Assembly (NCBI RefSeq): GCF_905397285.1 | Contig: NZ_CAJPUX010000002.1 | Coordinates: 1,116,001-1,180,000, forward strand | From: Cupriavidus plantarum | Lineage (GTDB): Bacteria > Pseudomonadota > Gammaproteobacteria > Burkholderiales > Burkholderiaceae | Direction: 5' to 3' | DNA: 64,000 nucleotides | Part shown: piece after piece, positions 9,265-18,268 of the stretch | Numbering within the stretch: position 1 is the stretch's first letter | Layout of the letters: every line of letters begins with the position of its first letter | Program-made: the position numbers and the translations under genes | Notes under the pieces: generated by a model | Databases searched by the model: none | Told to the model about the DNA's origin: nothing | Seen by the model: only the letters and a program-made list of their open reading frames with translations

Positions 9265-9276
9265 GTTACCGATAAC
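9265..9276. promoter_or_regulatory. LacI-family operator 1 (MFS promoter side)
   Basis: GTTACCGATAAC is an imperfect copy of the 12-bp palindrome GTTACCGGTAAC that occurs at 9357 and 10605. It lies upstream of the minus-strand MFS start at 9187. The central CG pair and half-site spacing fit LacI/GalR operators. Confidence 0.8.
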
Positions 9277-9356
9277 ATTTCGGCGCCCAAAAAAACGCCG
9301 GTGGAGCGGCGCGGCAACCGGTTGGCTCGACGTTGCCCATGGATATGCATGTCAAC

Positions 9357-9368
9357 GTTACCGGTAAC
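9357..9368. promoter_or_regulatory. LacI-family operator 2 (regulator promoter side)
   Basis: GTTACCGGTAAC is a perfect 12-bp palindrome in the intergenic region between the divergent MFS and lacI-type genes, 92 bases from operator 1. Two spaced sites could allow looping. It probably mediates autoregulation as well as control of the transporter. Confidence 0.85.
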
Positions 9369-9518
9369 AAAAACTAAGGTAGCATGCGGCGTCGCTGCGC
9401 TACAAGGCCCGGTATCCGGGTAGTTTCCCTAGTGTCAAGGTCAGGTTCCCCGCTGAGTCGGGCGGGCAGGGCGGGACGGTATGATGTGGGCTTTACAGCT
9501 TTTCCGCTCGCGAATCCG

Positions 9519-10556
9519 ATGACCAGCTCCAACGCATCCCGGCATGCCGGACCGCCCCGCATGTCCGATGTCGCCCGTGTGGCGGGGGTGTCCAAGATGA
9601 CGGTGTCCCGCGTGCTGGCCGGTCATCGCGTCGCCGACAAGACGCGTGAGCGCGTTCGCCAGGCCATTGACAAGCTTGGCTACGTGGCCGACGCGGCGGC
9701 GGGCGCGCTGTCTTCCGGCCGTTCGGAGTTCGTCGCGGTGCTGGTGCCTTCGCTGTCGAGTTCCAACTTCTCCGATACCGTGCGCGGGTTGACCACGGCG
9801 CTGGAACCGCATGGCCTGCAACTGTTGCTCGGCGATACCGACTACGCGCTCGACCGGGAAGAGCGCCTCGTGCGCTCGCTCCTGCGCCACCAGCCGCGCT
9901 GCATCGCGCTGACGGGCGCGCAACATACCGACGCCACACGCAAGCTGCTCGAGCGATCGGGCATTCCGGTGGTCGAGATGTGGGACCTGCCCTCGCAGCC
10001 GATCGATACCGCGGTCGGTTTCTCCAACGTCCGCGCCGCCCGCGCGATGGTGCGTCACCTGGCCGACCGCGGTTATCGGCGCATCGGCTTTCTCGGCGGG
10101 GCGAGCGCGCTGGACACCCGCGGCCTGGACCGGCTCAAGGGCTACCGCGCGGAAATCAAGGCACTGGGCCTGGGCGAACCCCGCGTCGTGCGCCTCGGCG
10201 ACTCGCCCATCACCATGAGCCACGGCGCCCCCGCCATGGCGGCGCTGCTCTCGCAATGGCCGGACACGGACGCCGTGATGTGTGTGAGCGACATGTCGGC
10301 CTTCGGCGCGATCATGGAATGCCATCGGCGCGGGCTGTCCGTGCCCGGCGACATGGCGGTGGCGGGCTTTGGCAACTTCGAGGTCGCCGCCTGCTGCCAT
10401 CCCACCATCACGACCGTTTCGGTCGATCCGTACGGCATTGGCCTGCGCACGGGCCAAGCGCTGCTGGCGGCGCTCGAGGCGCGTGACGCGGGCGTGGAGG
10501 CCGCGTCGCAAAGCATCCGCATCGACTTCGAAATCGTCGCGCGCGAAAGCGCCTGA
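9519..10556 (+). CDS. LacI/GntR-type transcriptional regulator of the sugar-acid genes
   Basis: A 345-residue regulator. The N-terminal LacI helix-turn-helix lies around residues 14-68 (MSDVARVAGVSKMTVSRVL, hinge region ALSSGRS). The rest is a periplasmic-binding-protein-like effector domain with GFLGG and VMCVSDMSAFGA segments. The frame is open upstream to 9384, but ATG 9519 gives the normal N-terminus for the family. Three operator palindromes lie at the MFS, self and dehydratase promoters, so it most likely represses all three. The inducer is probably the aldonate or its 2-keto-3-deoxy product. Confidence 0.92.
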   Translation: MTSSNASRHAGPPRMSDVARVAGVSKMTVSRVLAGHRVADKTRERVRQAIDKLGYVADAAAGALSSGRSEFVAVLVPSLSSSNFSDTVRGLTTALEPHGLQLLLGDTDYALDREERLVRSLLRHQPRCIALTGAQHTDATRKLLERSGIPVVEMWDLPSQPIDTAVGFSNVRAARAMVRHLADRGYRRIGFLGGASALDTRGLDRLKGYRAEIKALGLGEPRVVRLGDSPITMSHGAPAMAALLSQWPDTDAVMCVSDMSAFGAIMECHRRGLSVPGDMAVAGFGNFEVAACCHPTITTVSVDPYGIGLRTGQALLAALEARDAGVEAASQSIRIDFEIVARESA

Positions 10557-10604
10557 CGTTTCGCTTCCCCCGTGGAAATCTCCGTGCTACCATCGGCAAA
10601 CAAT

Positions 10605-10616
10605 GTTACCGGTAAC
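10605..10616. promoter_or_regulatory. LacI-family operator 3 (dehydratase promoter)
   Basis: GTTACCGGTAAC is identical to operator 2. It lies between the regulator stop codon and the dehydratase start, 38 bases before ATG 10654. This shows the dehydratase/FAH pair has its own regulated promoter and does not only read through from the regulator. Confidence 0.85.
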
Positions 10617-10653
10617 TATCCGGACAAGAGATTCCAGACAGGAGACAGCAACG

Positions 10654-12435
10654 ATGTCGGATACCCCACGCCGCCTGCGCAGTCAGGAATGGTTCGATGA
10701 CCCCTCGCATGCCGACATGACGGCGCTCTACGTCGAGCGCTTCATGAACTACGGGCTCACGCGCGAAGAACTCCAGTCGGGCAGGCCGATCATCGGCATC
10801 GCGCAAACCGGCAGCGATCTCGCGCCGTGCAACCGCCACCATATCGAACTGGCCGCGCGCACGAAGGCGGGCATTCGCGATGCAGGCGGGATTCCGATGG
10901 AATTCCCCGTGCACCCGCTGGCGGAGCAGAGCCGCCGCCCGACCGCCGCGCTCGACCGCAATCTCGCGTACCTCGGACTGGTGGAGGTCCTGCACGGCTT
11001 TCCCCTTGATGGCGTGGTGCTCACAACCGGCTGCGACAAGACCACGCCGGCCTGCCTCATGGCGGCCGCGACCGTCGATATGCCCGCCATCGTGCTGTCC
11101 GGCGGCCCGATGCTCGACGGCTGGCACGAGGGCAAGCGCGTCGGGTCGGGCACCGTGATCTGGCATGCGCGCAATCTGCTTGCCGCGGGCGATATCGACT
11201 ACGAAGGCTTCATGGCGCTGACCACCGCGTCGTCGCCGTCGATCGGCCACTGCAATACGATGGGCACCGCGTTGTCGATGAACAGCCTGGCCGAAGCGCT
11301 GGGCATGTCGCTGCCCGGCTGCGCCAGTATTCCCGCCGCGTATCGGGAGCGCGGGCAGATGGCCTATGCCACGGGCAAGCGCGCCGTCGAACTCGTGCGC
11401 GAGGATCTCCGCCCCTCGAAGATCATGACGCGCGCGGCGTTCGAGAACGCCATTGCCGTCGCGTCGGCGCTGGGCGCCTCCAGCAACTGTCCGCCGCACC
11501 TGATCGCCATCGCGCGTCACATGGGCGTGGACCTGAGCCTCGAAGACTGGCAGCGCTTTGGCGAGCAGGTGCCGCTGCTCGTCAACTGCATGCCCGCGGG
11601 TGAATATCTGGGCGAGAGCTTCCATCGCGCGGGCGGTGTGCCCGCGGTGTTGCGCCAGCTCGATGCCGCGGGTCTGCTGCGCCGAGACTGCATGACGGTA
11701 TCGGGCCAGCACCTCGGCGACATCGCGGACAAGGCGCCCGAGGCCGATCGTGATGTCATTCGGACGGCCGAGGCGCCGCTCAAGCATGGCGCCGGCTTCA
11801 TCGTGCTGTCGGGCAATTTCTTCGACAGCGCGATCATGAAGATGTCCGTGGTGGGCGAGGCGTTCCGCAGCACCTACCTGAGCGAGCCCGGCGCCGAGAA
11901 CACGTTCGAAGCGCGGGCCATCGTCTTCGAGGGCCCCGAGGATTACCACGCGCGGATCAACGATCCCTCGCTGGAGATCGACGAACGGTGCATCCTCGTC
12001 ATCCGCGGATGCGGGACCGTGGGCTATCCCGGAAGTTCGGAAGTCGTCAACATGGCGCCGCCCGCCGACCTCGTGCGCAAGGGCATCACGTCGCTGCCCT
12101 GCATGGGCGATGGACGGCAAAGCGGAACGTCGGCCAGCCCGTCGATTCTCAACATGTCACCCGAGGCGGCCGTCGGCGGGGGACTGGCGCTGCTGCGGAC
12201 GAACGACCGGATTCGCGTGAATCTCAACGATCGCAGCGTGAACGTGCTCGTGGATGCCGACGAACTGGAACGCCGCCGCCAGACCGCGACCTTCACGGTG
12301 CCGCCCGCGCAGACGCCGTGGCAGGAACTGTACCGTCAGACCGTGGGCCAGTTGTCGACGGGCGGCTGCCTCGAGCCCGCGACGCTGTACCTGAAGGTGA
12401 TCGAGCAGCGCGGCAATCCGCGCCACTCGCATTGA
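10654..12435 (+). CDS. IlvD/Edd-family sugar-acid dehydratase (arabinonate/xylonate type)
   Basis: A 593-residue protein starting at ATG 10654 behind AGGAGAC. It has the IlvD/Edd signature TTGCDKTTPAC and SIGHCNTMGTALSMNSLAE. The putative Fe-S ligands are Cys59, Cys127 and Cys200, the same numbering I recall for the Rhizobium L-arabinonate dehydratase. Such enzymes dehydrate an aldonic acid to the 2-keto-3-deoxy acid in the Weimberg-type oxidative pentose pathway. The FAH-fold gene follows after 30 bases and supplies the next step. Whether the substrate is L-arabinonate, D-xylonate or another aldonate cannot be read from the sequence. Confidence 0.9.
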   Translation: MSDTPRRLRSQEWFDDPSHADMTALYVERFMNYGLTREELQSGRPIIGIAQTGSDLAPCNRHHIELAARTKAGIRDAGGIPMEFPVHPLAEQSRRPTAALDRNLAYLGLVEVLHGFPLDGVVLTTGCDKTTPACLMAAATVDMPAIVLSGGPMLDGWHEGKRVGSGTVIWHARNLLAAGDIDYEGFMALTTASSPSIGHCNTMGTALSMNSLAEALGMSLPGCASIPAAYRERGQMAYATGKRAVELVREDLRPSKIMTRAAFENAIAVASALGASSNCPPHLIAIARHMGVDLSLEDWQRFGEQVPLLVNCMPAGEYLGESFHRAGGVPAVLRQLDAAGLLRRDCMTVSGQHLGDIADKAPEADRDVIRTAEAPLKHGAGFIVLSGNFFDSAIMKMSVVGEAFRSTYLSEPGAENTFEARAIVFEGPEDYHARINDPSLEIDERCILVIRGCGTVGYPGSSEVVNMAPPADLVRKGITSLPCMGDGRQSGTSASPSILNMSPEAAVGGGLALLRTNDRIRVNLNDRSVNVLVDADELERRRQTATFTVPPAQTPWQELYRQTVGQLSTGGCLEPATLYLKVIEQRGNPRHSH

Positions 12436-12465
12436 CGATCGACGCCAACCTGTAGCGAGCTGACC

Positions 12466-13647
12466 ATGCATCCCATCCCTGTTTCCGATTGCCTGCCGCG
12501 GGATCTCGCGCAGGCGCTGCTCATCGGCCGTGTCTGGCGCGACGACGTCGCCCATCCCGGCCCCAGTGTCGTCGCCATCCGCAACGGCGACGTCTTCGAT
12601 ATCACGCGCGAGGCGCCGACCACGGCCGACCTGTTCGATCGCGCCGACGTGGTGGACATCGCGCGTCATGCGCCGGGCGAGCGGCTCGGCCGCGTGGAAG
12701 ACCTGCTGCAGCCGGCGCTGGATGGCGGCAAGCCGCGCCACGCGCTGCTGGCGCCGTGCGACGTGCAGGCCATCAAGGCGTGCGGCGTCACGTTCGCGGT
12801 CAGCTTGATCGAACGCGTGATCGAGGAGCAGGCCGGCGGCGATCCCGCCAGGGCGCGCGACGTGCGCGAGACGATTGCGGCGACCATCGGCACCGACCTG
12901 TCCAAGATCGTCCCGGGCTCCGAGGCCGCGCAGCGGCTGAAGGCCGAGCTCGAGCGGCGCGGCGCGTGGTCGCAATACATGGAAGTCGGCATCGGTCCCG
13001 ACGCCGAGGTGTTCTCCAAATCCCAGCCGATGTCGTCGGTGGGCTTCGGCGCGGATGTGGGGCTCCTGCCGGTCTCCGTCTGGAACAACCCCGAGCCGGA
13101 GATCGTGCTGGCCGTCAACAGCGCGGGCGGCATCGTCGGCGCGACGCTGGGCAACGACGTCAACCTGCGGGACATCGAAGGGCGTTCCGCGCTGCTGCTG
13201 GGCAAGTGCAAGGACAACAACGCGTCGTGCGCCATCGGCCCGTTCGTGCGGCTGTTCGACGAGACGTTCACGCTGGACAGCGTGCGCGCGGCCAGCCTGA
13301 CGCTGCGCGTGGACGGCGCCGACGACGGCTTCGTGCTCGACGGCATCAGCCATATGCGCGAAATCAGCCGTGACCCGGCGGATCTGGTGTCGCAGACGTT
13401 CGGCGCGCATCATCAGTACCCGGACGGTTTCATGCTGTTCCTCGGCACAATGTTCTCGCCGATCCAGGACCGCGATGCGCCGGGCGCCGGCTTCACCCAC
13501 CACCTCGGCGACCGTGTCACCATCGCCACCCCGTCGCTGGGCGCGCTCGTGAACACGGTGCGCCTGTGCACGGAGATCGCGCCCTGGACGTTCGGCGTCC
13601 GGGCGCTTTACGGCAATCTGGCGGCGCGCGGCTTGCTGACGCGCTAA
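12466..13647 (+). CDS. FAH-family 2-keto-3-deoxy-pentonate dehydratase-like enzyme
   Basis: A 393-residue fumarylacetoacetate-hydrolase superfamily protein. Length and motifs (EVGIGPDAEVFSKSQPMSS, LGNDVNLRDIEGRSALLLG, and acidic residues at WNNPEPEIVL) fit the XylX/KdaD-like group. That group converts 2-keto-3-deoxy-pentonate to 2-oxoglutarate semialdehyde. It sits directly after the aldonate dehydratase and is presumably co-transcribed under operator 3. The final step, a semialdehyde dehydrogenase, is not in the window, so the pathway must be completed elsewhere. Confidence 0.88.
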   Translation: MHPIPVSDCLPRDLAQALLIGRVWRDDVAHPGPSVVAIRNGDVFDITREAPTTADLFDRADVVDIARHAPGERLGRVEDLLQPALDGGKPRHALLAPCDVQAIKACGVTFAVSLIERVIEEQAGGDPARARDVRETIAATIGTDLSKIVPGSEAAQRLKAELERRGAWSQYMEVGIGPDAEVFSKSQPMSSVGFGADVGLLPVSVWNNPEPEIVLAVNSAGGIVGATLGNDVNLRDIEGRSALLLGKCKDNNASCAIGPFVRLFDETFTLDSVRAASLTLRVDGADDGFVLDGISHMREISRDPADLVSQTFGAHHQYPDGFMLFLGTMFSPIQDRDAPGAGFTHHLGDRVTIATPSLGALVNTVRLCTEIAPWTFGVRALYGNLAARGLLTR

Positions 13648-13688
13648 GTTCTGACGCGCTAATTTCGGGCGCGCTGAACCCGGCGGGC

Positions 13689-14447
13689 TCAGACCGGAAT
13701 GGGATTCTCGGCGATGCTCTGGTTGAAGGCGTGCACGAGTTCGTGCTCGCCGAGGCCCGGGTTGTTCCGCATCGCGCGAATCCCTTCGACGAACACCTCC
13801 GGCGCGTCCGTGGCGAGCCCGCGCATGGTTTCCTCGATAAACGCATCGAGGGGCATGGCGCGCGGATCGCCACTCTTCCGGATCAGGTCGGTATCCACCC
13901 ACGGCGGCGCGATTTCCTGCACCGTCACGCTGGTGTCGCGCAGCATGAACCGTTGCGACAGCGCGTAGGAATGCACCGCGGCCTTCGAGGCCGAGTACAC
14001 CGCGTTCGTGGCGATCGGCACGTAGGCCAGCACGGAGCTGTTGTAGAGGATGGTGGCGCGCGGCTGGGCCTTCAGATGCTCGACGAGCGCCGACGTCATG
14101 CGCACCGCGCCGAGGAAGTTCGTATCGAGGATACGGCGCGAACCCGCGTCATCGACGACGGTCGAGGGGTCGTCGAACGGCATGATCCCCGCATTGTTCA
14201 CCAGCACGTTCAGCGTCGGATACTTCGCGATGAGTTCGGCGGCCACGCGCGCGATGTCATCGGCGTCGGCAATGTCCAGCTCGATGCCGTCGATGCCCGG
14301 ATGCGCGGCCGAGATCTCCGCGAGCAGCGCCTTGCGCCGTCCCGCGACGATGACCTTGTTGCCGAGTTCGTGGAATGCCCTGGCCAGCGCGAGCCCGATG
14401 CCCGACGTCCCGCCCGTGATGAATATCGTATTGCCCGTGAGTTGCAT
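13689..14447 (-). CDS. SDR-family oxidoreductase, DltE-like
   Basis: A 252-residue classical short-chain dehydrogenase. It has the Rossmann motif TGGTSGIG at residues 11-18, NNAG, the active-site Ser in NSSVLAY and the YSASK catalytic motif. It resembles DltE-type oxidoreductases, whose substrates are poorly known. It lies 36 bases downstream of the second SDR gene on the same strand, so the two probably form an operon divergent from the GlxA-type regulator. Confidence 0.88.
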   Translation of the reverse strand: MQLTGNTIFITGGTSGIGLALARAFHELGNKVIVAGRRKALLAEISAAHPGIDGIELDIADADDIARVAAELIAKYPTLNVLVNNAGIMPFDDPSTVVDDAGSRRILDTNFLGAVRMTSALVEHLKAQPRATILYNSSVLAYVPIATNAVYSASKAAVHSYALSQRFMLRDTSVTVQEIAPPWVDTDLIRKSGDPRAMPLDAFIEETMRGLATDAPEVFVEGIRAMRNNPGLGEHELVHAFNQSIAENPIPV

Positions 14448-14483
14448 GCTCGGTCTCCTGTCGCTTCCCAGTCGAATATCGCC

Positions 14484-15293
14484 TCAGCCTTCGTGGACGT
14501 CGGCCGACGCATAGCGCGGCGCCGCGACGCGCGACGACAGGTTCGGCAGCATCGCTTCGCGCGCGCGCTCCCATGCCTCCCATTGCGACTCGTCCTGTAG
14601 CGACGGAATCGACGCGAACACGCCCGCGTCGAGGTCGAGAAGGGCGGCGTCGACGAGCGTTTCGGGGGTCATCACCCAGCTTTCGGGCAGATTCGACGAA
14701 GGCAGTCCGGCGATGTCCCAGAACTCGGTTCCCGTGGCGCCGGGCAACACGACCTGCACGTGGACGCCTTGCTCGGCGAGCTCCTTCTTCAGCGATCGGC
14801 TGAAAGCCAGCACGAAGGCCTTGGTGCCGCCGTAGACGCCATTGAGCACTTCGGGCGCGATCGCGGCGATCGATGCGATGTTGACGATCGCGCCGGCGCC
14901 GCGGGACGCGAATGCGGGCGCGGCGGCATAGGCGAGGCGCATGACCGCGGTCACGTTCACGCCGATCATTCGCTCCATATCGTCCACCGACGACTGCGCG
15001 AGCGTGCCCGCGCCGCCGAAACCGGCATTGTTGACCAGGATGCCGATGCGTTCGTCGCTCGTCAGGCGCGCCTCGACGCGGCGCAGATCGGCGAGCCGGT
15101 TCAGATCGGCGACGAGCAGGTCCACCGCAACGCCATGGCGGCGGGACAGCTTGTCGGCCTGCGCGCGCAGGCGTTCTTCATTGCGCGCGACGAGAATCAT
15201 GTCGTGGCCGCGCGCGGCGAGGCGGTCGGCGTAGACGGCGCCGATACCCGACGACGCGCCGGTGACGAGAGCGGTTACGGCTTGTGCTGGCAT
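14484..15293 (-). CDS. SDR-family NAD(P)-dependent oxidoreductase
   Basis: A 269-residue short-chain dehydrogenase beginning at ATG 15293. The frame stays open upstream to 15446, but the Rossmann motif TGASSGIG begins about 11 residues after this Met, the usual distance. NNAGFGG, NIASIAAI (catalytic Ser) and YGGTK (Tyr and Lys) are present. It is first in a two-gene SDR unit facing the GlxA-type regulator across roughly 220 bases, so that regulator is the natural candidate to control it. Confidence 0.88.
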   Translation of the reverse strand: MPAQAVTALVTGASSGIGAVYADRLAARGHDMILVARNEERLRAQADKLSRRHGVAVDLLVADLNRLADLRRVEARLTSDERIGILVNNAGFGGAGTLAQSSVDDMERMIGVNVTAVMRLAYAAAPAFASRGAGAIVNIASIAAIAPEVLNGVYGGTKAFVLAFSRSLKKELAEQGVHVQVVLPGATGTEFWDIAGLPSSNLPESWVMTPETLVDAALLDLDAGVFASIPSLQDESQWEAWERAREAMLPNLSSRVAAPRYASADVHEG

Positions 15294-15517
15294 GTCTGTC
15301 CCTGTTTTTTCGAGAGGTGAGAGAAGTGGTCTGACGAGTGGACCAAGAATAGGGAAATCACCTCGTCGCGGACTGACGTATTCGCGGAGATTCCGGACAT
15401 CGTGCCGGTAAGCGGCGTCCGTACCGGGGAGCGGCCTTGACGCCATCCGGTGCCGCGAATAAATTGCCCCGGAAGCGTGGCCATTGGTCGGCCCGCTTGC
15501 GTAGCGGAATACAACTT

Positions 15518-16492
15518 ATGCGGCAAATCGGTTTGATATTGGAAGAGGGGTTCCAAGTGATCGGTCTCTCGGCGCTATCCGCGTTCGAGCTCGCCAACAC
15601 GGAACTGGGCGGCGACGGATATCGCATGGCCATCCTCTCGGAGTCCGGCGGCCTCGTACGGTCCACGGTCGGACTCGGCATCGAGACCGTGCCCCTGAGC
15701 AGCATGCCGGACACGCTGATGGTCGCGGGCATCCGCATTCCGGGGCCGCTGCCGCCGGGCCTCAAGTCCTATATCCATCGCGCGGGAAGCGAAGCCCGGC
15801 GTGTGGCCGGCATCTGCACCGGGGCCTTCGCGCTCGCGGAAGCGGGCCTGCTCGACGGCCGGACCGCGACCACGCACTGGCTGCATGCAAGGCGGTTACA
15901 GGAGCGCTATCCGGGCGTCAATGTCGATGAGGACCGCATCTTCGTGCAGGACGGCAACGTGTGGACCTCCGCCGGCATGTCGGCGGCCATGGACCTGGCG
16001 CTGGCGTTGATCGAGAACGATCACGGTCCCGCGCTGGCGCGCAACGTTGCCCGCCGCCTCGTCGTCTACTACCGCAGGCCGGGCGGGCAGTCGCAGTTCT
16101 CGACGCTGCTGGAACTGGAGCCGCGCAGCGACCGCGTCAAGCGCGCCCTGATCTATGCGAAAGAACATCTGCGCAACGCGCTGACGGTCGAGGAACTCGC
16201 GGATGCGGCACGGCTGTCCCCGAGACAGTTCAGCCGGCTCTTTCGCGAGGAGACGGGCCAGTCGCCAGCAAAGGCGGTGGAGATGCTGCGGCTCGAAGCC
16301 GCGCGCGCGATGCTGGAAAGCGGACGGCATCCGATGGAAACCGTGGCGCGCGACACGGGTTTTGCCGACCGCGACCGCATGCGGCGCGCGTTCGTGCGCG
16401 CCTATGGCCAGCCGCCCAGCAGCCTGCGCCGCAACGACACGGCTGCCGAGCCCGCGTTGAAGCCCTCGCTGGCGACGAACGATGCAGAATGA
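15518..16492 (+). CDS. GlxA-family AraC-type transcriptional regulator
   Basis: A 324-residue regulator. It has an N-terminal DJ-1/PfpI-like domain (nucleophile-elbow motif GICTGAFALAEAGLLDG) and a C-terminal AraC helix-turn-helix pair (TVEELADAARLSPRQFSRLFREETG and a second helix near MRRAFVRAYG). ATG 15518 matches the usual N-terminus, though the frame continues upstream to 15437. It is divergent from the SDR pair and 81 bases upstream of the alpha/beta hydrolase, so it may regulate either or both. Members of this family sense small amides or amines. The ligand here is unknown. Confidence 0.9.
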   Translation: MRQIGLILEEGFQVIGLSALSAFELANTELGGDGYRMAILSESGGLVRSTVGLGIETVPLSSMPDTLMVAGIRIPGPLPPGLKSYIHRAGSEARRVAGICTGAFALAEAGLLDGRTATTHWLHARRLQERYPGVNVDEDRIFVQDGNVWTSAGMSAAMDLALALIENDHGPALARNVARRLVVYYRRPGGQSQFSTLLELEPRSDRVKRALIYAKEHLRNALTVEELADAARLSPRQFSRLFREETGQSPAKAVEMLRLEAARAMLESGRHPMETVARDTGFADRDRMRRAFVRAYGQPPSSLRRNDTAAEPALKPSLATNDAE

Positions 16493-16573
16493 CCGAAAGG
16501 TCAGTGTATTTGTCAGGCGCCGGAGGAAGGGCGGCCATACGCTGGAAGGATTCCCATAACAACGAGACGCCTT

Positions 16574-17392
16574 ATGGCCCGATCCTTCGACCTCGACACC
16601 CCTCACGGCCGCATCGCCCTGCGCGAAAGCGGTCCGGACGGCGGCATCCCCTTGCTCCTGCTGCAGCGGTTTCGCGGCACGATGGACGACTGGGATCCCG
16701 CGTTCATCGAGACGATCTCGGCCGAGCGCCGCGTAATCTGGTTCGATAGCGCGGGCATCGGCCGGTCCGGGGGCAGGGTGCCGGACACCGTCGGCGGCAT
16801 GGCGGCGATCGCGGGCGGAGTGATCGACGCGGCGATCGGCGCGCTGGGCTTTGCTCAGGCCGATGTCCTCGGCTGGTCCCTCGGTGGCGTGGTCGCCCAG
16901 CAACTGGCGCTCGACGCACCGCACCTCGTGCGCCGGCTGATCGTGGCGGGATCGAGTCCGGGCGGCATCACCGACGGACCGCAGCCGCATCCGCGCGTGC
17001 CGCAGGTCATGACGCATGCCGTCAACGATGCCGAGGACTTTCTCTTTCTGTTCTATCCGGAGTCGGAGACGGCCGTCGCCGCGGGAAGGGCATCGCTCGC
17101 GCGCATCGCCGCGCAACCCGATCGCGGCCCGCGCGTTACGGCCGAAGCCTTCATGGCGCAGGTGAAGGCCATCTCGTCATGGCAGGGCGTCCTGCATCGC
17201 GCGGCCGAGCTGCGGCTGCCGATCCTCGTGGCCAACGGGGCGCAGGACGTGATGCTTCCCGCGTACCGGTCGTATGTCCTCTCTCAACAGGCGCCGTATG
17301 CAAAGCTGGTGCTGTATCCCGATGCCGGCCACGCATTCCTGTTCCAGGAGATCGAGGACTTCGCGGCGGAGATCGACCGGTTTCTGGCCTGA
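16574..17392 (+). CDS. Alpha/beta-fold hydrolase
   Basis: A 272-residue protein with the nucleophile elbow GWSLGG (Ser), a DAGHAFLFQE segment bearing the catalytic His and a central NGAQDVML strand bearing the Asp. The usual oxyanion HG motif is replaced by QRFRGTMDDW, a common variant in the peroxidase/esterase-like branch. A short inverted repeat, TGACCGAAAGGTCA, lies at 16491-16504 between the regulator stop and this start. The substrate is unknown. Confidence 0.85.
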   Translation: MARSFDLDTPHGRIALRESGPDGGIPLLLLQRFRGTMDDWDPAFIETISAERRVIWFDSAGIGRSGGRVPDTVGGMAAIAGGVIDAAIGALGFAQADVLGWSLGGVVAQQLALDAPHLVRRLIVAGSSPGGITDGPQPHPRVPQVMTHAVNDAEDFLFLFYPESETAVAAGRASLARIAAQPDRGPRVTAEAFMAQVKAISSWQGVLHRAAELRLPILVANGAQDVMLPAYRSYVLSQQAPYAKLVLYPDAGHAFLFQEIEDFAAEIDRFLA

Positions 17393-17404
17393 ATTCCGAC
17401 CGGA

Positions 17405-18148
17405 CTACCGGACGTTGCGCTGCATCCGCGTCGTCACCGACACCGTCTCCGCCGGATGGATCGTCACTGACAACTCGAACGTCTTGCCGTCGGCATCGAG
17501 ATATCGACGCACGATCCTGAGTACCGCGGCGCCGGGATCGAGGCCGAGGGCGTCCGCAATGCGCGCATCGCGCAGCGTCGACGCGCGGATGTCCTGTTCG
17601 ATCTCGGCGATCTGCCGCCCATAGCGCGATTCGATCAACGCGCTGACGAGCACGTCCGGCGTGTCGCGCACGATGGGGCCGAGATCCGCGTAGGCCGCGT
17701 CGATATAGACATCGGTCCACGCGATGGGCGCGGCGCCGTCCAATCGCACGCTGGAAATCCGTAACACGTTCCCCCCGGCATCGCCGTCACGGCGATCGCA
17801 GCGATCCAGCACGGCGGCGATCTCCGCCGGCGGCGTGACGGTTTCCACTGACTGCACCACCCGCCGGTGCTGCCCCCCGAACTGCATCAGGTCCTCGATC
17901 GACGCCAGCGTCGGCCGGAACACCGTCTTTGGCCGCGACGCTTCCACGCGCGTCCCCACGTTCTTGCGGCGCGAGACCAGCCCCTTCTCCTGCAGGTCCT
18001 GAAGCACCGCGCGAATCGTGTAGCGGCTCGCCCCGAACTGCTCGCACATCTCGAGCTCCGTCGGCAGCAGCGCCCCCACCGGGAAACGTCCCGTCGTAAT
18101 GCCTTCCAGCAGTTCCGTGCTGATCTCGGCGAAGTTCATCTTGCTCAT
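17405..18148 (-). CDS. GntR/HutC-type regulator (UTRA domain)
   Basis: A 247-residue regulator with an N-terminal GntR winged helix (GALLPTELEMCEQFGASRYTIRAVLQDLQEKGLVSRR) and a C-terminal UTRA ligand-binding domain. ATG 18148 is preferred; an in-frame ATG at 18172 would add eight residues. It is divergent from the lyase gene. The intervening 120 bases contain a perfect 20-bp palindrome and a second half-copy, which fit the operators of this regulator. The inducer is probably a dicarboxylate or amino-dicarboxylate. Confidence 0.9.
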   Translation of the reverse strand: MSKMNFAEISTELLEGITTGRFPVGALLPTELEMCEQFGASRYTIRAVLQDLQEKGLVSRRKNVGTRVEASRPKTVFRPTLASIEDLMQFGGQHRRVVQSVETVTPPAEIAAVLDRCDRRDGDAGGNVLRISSVRLDGAAPIAWTDVYIDAAYADLGPIVRDTPDVLVSALIESRYGRQIAEIEQDIRASTLRDARIADALGLDPGAAVLRIVRRYLDADGKTFELSVTIHPAETVSVTTRMQRNVR

Positions 18149-18191
18149 GGATGCCCTGTCTTCCCGCGCCAAGGGTTAACACCAATTTCTC

Positions 18192-18236
18192 AAATATGTT
18201 CGAACATATTTAATAGCGAATAAGTTCGAACATATA
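18192..18236. promoter_or_regulatory. Probable GntR operator: 20-bp perfect palindrome plus second partial site
   Basis: AAATATGTTCGAACATATTT at 18192-18211 is a perfect palindrome. A second partial copy, GTTCGAACATATA (18224-18236), repeats its core 25 bases further on. The block lies between the divergent GntR gene and the lyase gene, AT-rich in an otherwise GC-rich region, and probably overlaps both promoters. Confidence 0.85.
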
Positions 18237-18268
18237 CCAGTTCCCGCCCGATTACCAGACCACACGCC

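Noticed and set aside
7268..9265. 665-codon plus-strand frame opposite paoA and the MFS gene
   Set aside because: Spans two genuine minus-strand genes and their intergenic region, with low-complexity Gln/Arg/His-rich sequence; a shadow frame.
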